Source: Strigops habroptila
Taxonomy: Eukaryota; Chordata; Aves; Psittaciformes; Psittacidae
DNA length: 64,000 nucleotides
Assembly (NCBI RefSeq): GCF_004027225.2
Contig: NC_044279.2
Location: forward strand, 47,826,744-47,890,743
Direction: 5' to 3'
The position numbers and the translations under genes were made by a program. Shown in pieces: positions 62,597-64,000 of this stretch. The first letter of the stretch is position 1. Each line of letters starts with the position of its first letter. The notes below the pieces were generated by a model. That model had not been told where the DNA came from. It saw only the letters and a program-made list of their open reading frames with translations, and searched no databases.

Positions 62597-62776
62597 GCAG
62601 GAGTGCTGCAAGAATATACCTGGGAGAATACACTGATAGAAGTAGCTCAGTGCTGGATCCAGCACAGATACACCTTGAGGCCTTCGGCAACATCCTTTTC
62701 ATGTCCATTTTCACGTGTCCCAAATGAAGATAGAGCTCACTCTTCTTTCCCTTACATGTTACAGAGATTGAGCTGA
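62597..62776 (+). other. Candidate 3' terminal exon (unproven)
   Basis: A very strong acceptor (cttttttgtgtattttcag) ends at 62596. The frame directly after it is open for 59 codons to TGA at 62774-62776, beginning with the residues AGVLQEYTWENTLIEVAQCW. No donor of quality follows. The peptide is not recognised. It may be a terminal exon of an unknown transcript or chance. Confidence 0.12.
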
Positions 62777-63319
62777 TACCACATTACTTCATGTTCTACC
62801 AGTGTAACATGGCAAACAGGCTCTTTTCCTGGGAGTAGAATAACTCCTAGAAGGTCCTGTGGCAGAACAAGGTGGAGTATCCTCAAAAACCTTTCACTCT
62901 GCACGTATCACTGCAGGCTCCCCCAGCCAGGGAAGGAGGACAGTTACACACCCTCAGTTGCCTCTGCTGCAGAGTTAAACAAATGCCATGTGCTGTCCTA
63001 CTCTTGCAATGAAAAGCATAGGTGATTTTCCTTCTTTTAAGATTAATACTCCCTCCAGAGATATCAAAAAGGCTTGCTTAAAGTATAAATATATACATTA
63101 ATGATACATTATTAAAAAATCATTAGGATAATGAAGACTCCTATTCATATGGTAAAGAGACAGGAGAGGAGAAATCTCTTGTATTGATTTGTATTTGCCA
63201 GGCTGGTGATGACAGTCACATTTCAGCTTACAGTAAGAGAGCCCTCTGTACAGTAGCATATTCTCCTTGCAAATACCTCACAATAGTTTGCAACAGCAGG
63301 TAAATACTAAATATAACAG

Positions 63320-63475
63320 CAACTTTACAAATATGGCAACAGGGGAATGGAGAAATTAAGGAACTCAGTTCTTCTGGTTTTGTAAGCCACTGGCAGACAA
63401 GCACAGAACAAAGCTTTCCTAAATTCACTTCCAGCCCAAGGTTAAACCAGCAAGTTGCAGGCTCCTGCCATAGTT
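63320..63475 (-). mobile_element. Possible MIR-like SINE remnant
   Basis: Segments such as actttacaaatatggcaaca, gagaaattaaggaactcag, gtaagccactggcagac and agcccaaggttaaaccagca resemble the reverse complement of MIR (tttacagatgaggaaac...agagaagttaagtgactt...cccaaggtcacacagc). The order suggests one or two overlapping degraded copies. Divergence is high. Confidence 0.4.
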
Positions 63476-63485
63476 TGCACGGGTT

Positions 63486-63550
63486 CCTCATGGAAGTTAG
63501 ATGACTTGCCTATGGCCACTGAGCCACCTAGTAGTAGGACTTAAACCAAA
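63486..63550 (-). mobile_element. MIR SINE remnant
   Basis: agttagatgacttgcctatg followed by gccactgagccacctagtag and taggacttaaacc matches the reverse complement of the MIR core (aggttaagtgacttgcccaaggtcacacagctagtaagtggcagagccgggattcgaacc). The copy is diverged and only the core survives. Confidence 0.6.
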
Positions 63551-64000
63551 ATGAATATTTTTAGTTTCATACCCTAATAGACCAGGACTGGCCAACAGAC
63601 CAAGTGTGTACCATGTTGGAGCGGTAATTCATTTCTCTTTCGAAAGGAAATGTCAAGGAAAGGTTTAGCAGAAACAGGTAGGTATTTGCCTTTTAGGAAG
63701 TAAAAACTAAAAAAGAAAGTGTTTTTCTTTTCCTTAATATCAAGTGTGGCTTGAAGATTTTTTTATTTGTAGTGCAGCAACACTAAGTTCCATGCACAAA
63801 GCAACAGGATGAGATTTCAGGGATTTTAGATACCAGTCGATGCCAACTAATGGAAACAATGATGAGACTCTGTGTGCATGTCATTCAGAAAAATTTTGCT
63901 TACATAAGGGCCACCAATATTCTGAAAGACAAAAAGCAGGGGTCCTGGCTGGGAAACACAGAGCAGTTCTACAGAGCAATGTGACCTTTGCTTATCTTGA

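Larger units (their letters stand above)
59526..64000. other. AT-rich unique sequence, right edge
   Basis: No gene is recognised. Two strong acceptor-like sites precede moderate open frames (59996-60310 and 62597-62776), listed separately. Two adjacent perfect hairpins lie at 60352-60417. A 15-bp direct repeat (agcattgctaataca) occurs at 62097-62111 and 62122-62136. MIR-like remnants occupy parts of 63320-63550. Confidence 0.6.

Overview
The window reads as avian nuclear DNA. It carries five CR1 LINE fragments with the 3' end typical of birds (a ttggaact...ttccaaccc hairpin followed by attctatga-type repeats), a few degraded MIR-like SINE remnants, and otherwise sparse repeats at roughly 40% GC. 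A crocodilian or turtle source is less likely but not excluded, because those genomes also carry CR1.

I find no protein-coding gene that I can name. The only long reading frame with recognisable protein content is the C-terminal part of a CR1 ORF2 (about 14889-15347). All other open frames are below about 180 codons, show no family motif I recognise, often overlap open frames on other strands, and fit chance expectation. The window is best described as intergenic or deep intronic sequence. Several isolated splice-site pairs flank short open stretches and are listed as low-confidence exon candidates. The number of strong donor sites is about what chance predicts in 64 kb of double-stranded sequence, so none is proven.

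Layout. 1-7560: unique sequence with a G-rich left edge and two small tandem duplications. 7561-7650: CR1 remnant on the minus strand. 7651-14859: unique sequence with one candidate minus-strand exon (8421-8498). 14860-15359: the best preserved CR1, flanked by a 12-bp direct repeat. 15360-30069: unique sequence with locally GC-richer islands. 30070-30180: MIR. 30181-39565: unique sequence with a frame-rich GC island (30258-30940), a candidate exon (35998-36065) and a 12-bp perfect hairpin (37711-37741). 39566-39831: a CR1 3' end whose hairpin loop is deleted, next to a small CpG-enriched patch with a possible minus-strand first exon. 40225-40254: a 30-nt candidate microexon with near-ideal splice sites. 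40255-48548: unique sequence with one MIR (47290-47436). 48549-48985: CR1 of a second subfamily. 49333-49352: a run of 20 cytosines. 49353-59142: unique sequence with a 42-nt candidate exon (52991-53032). 59143-59525: CR1. 59526-64000: AT-rich unique sequence with twin hairpins (60352-60417) and MIR-like remnants on the minus strand near the right edge.

No rRNA, tRNA, CRISPR array, bacterial insertion sequence, recognisable retroviral LTR or convincing promoter was seen. No set of genes working together can be described.
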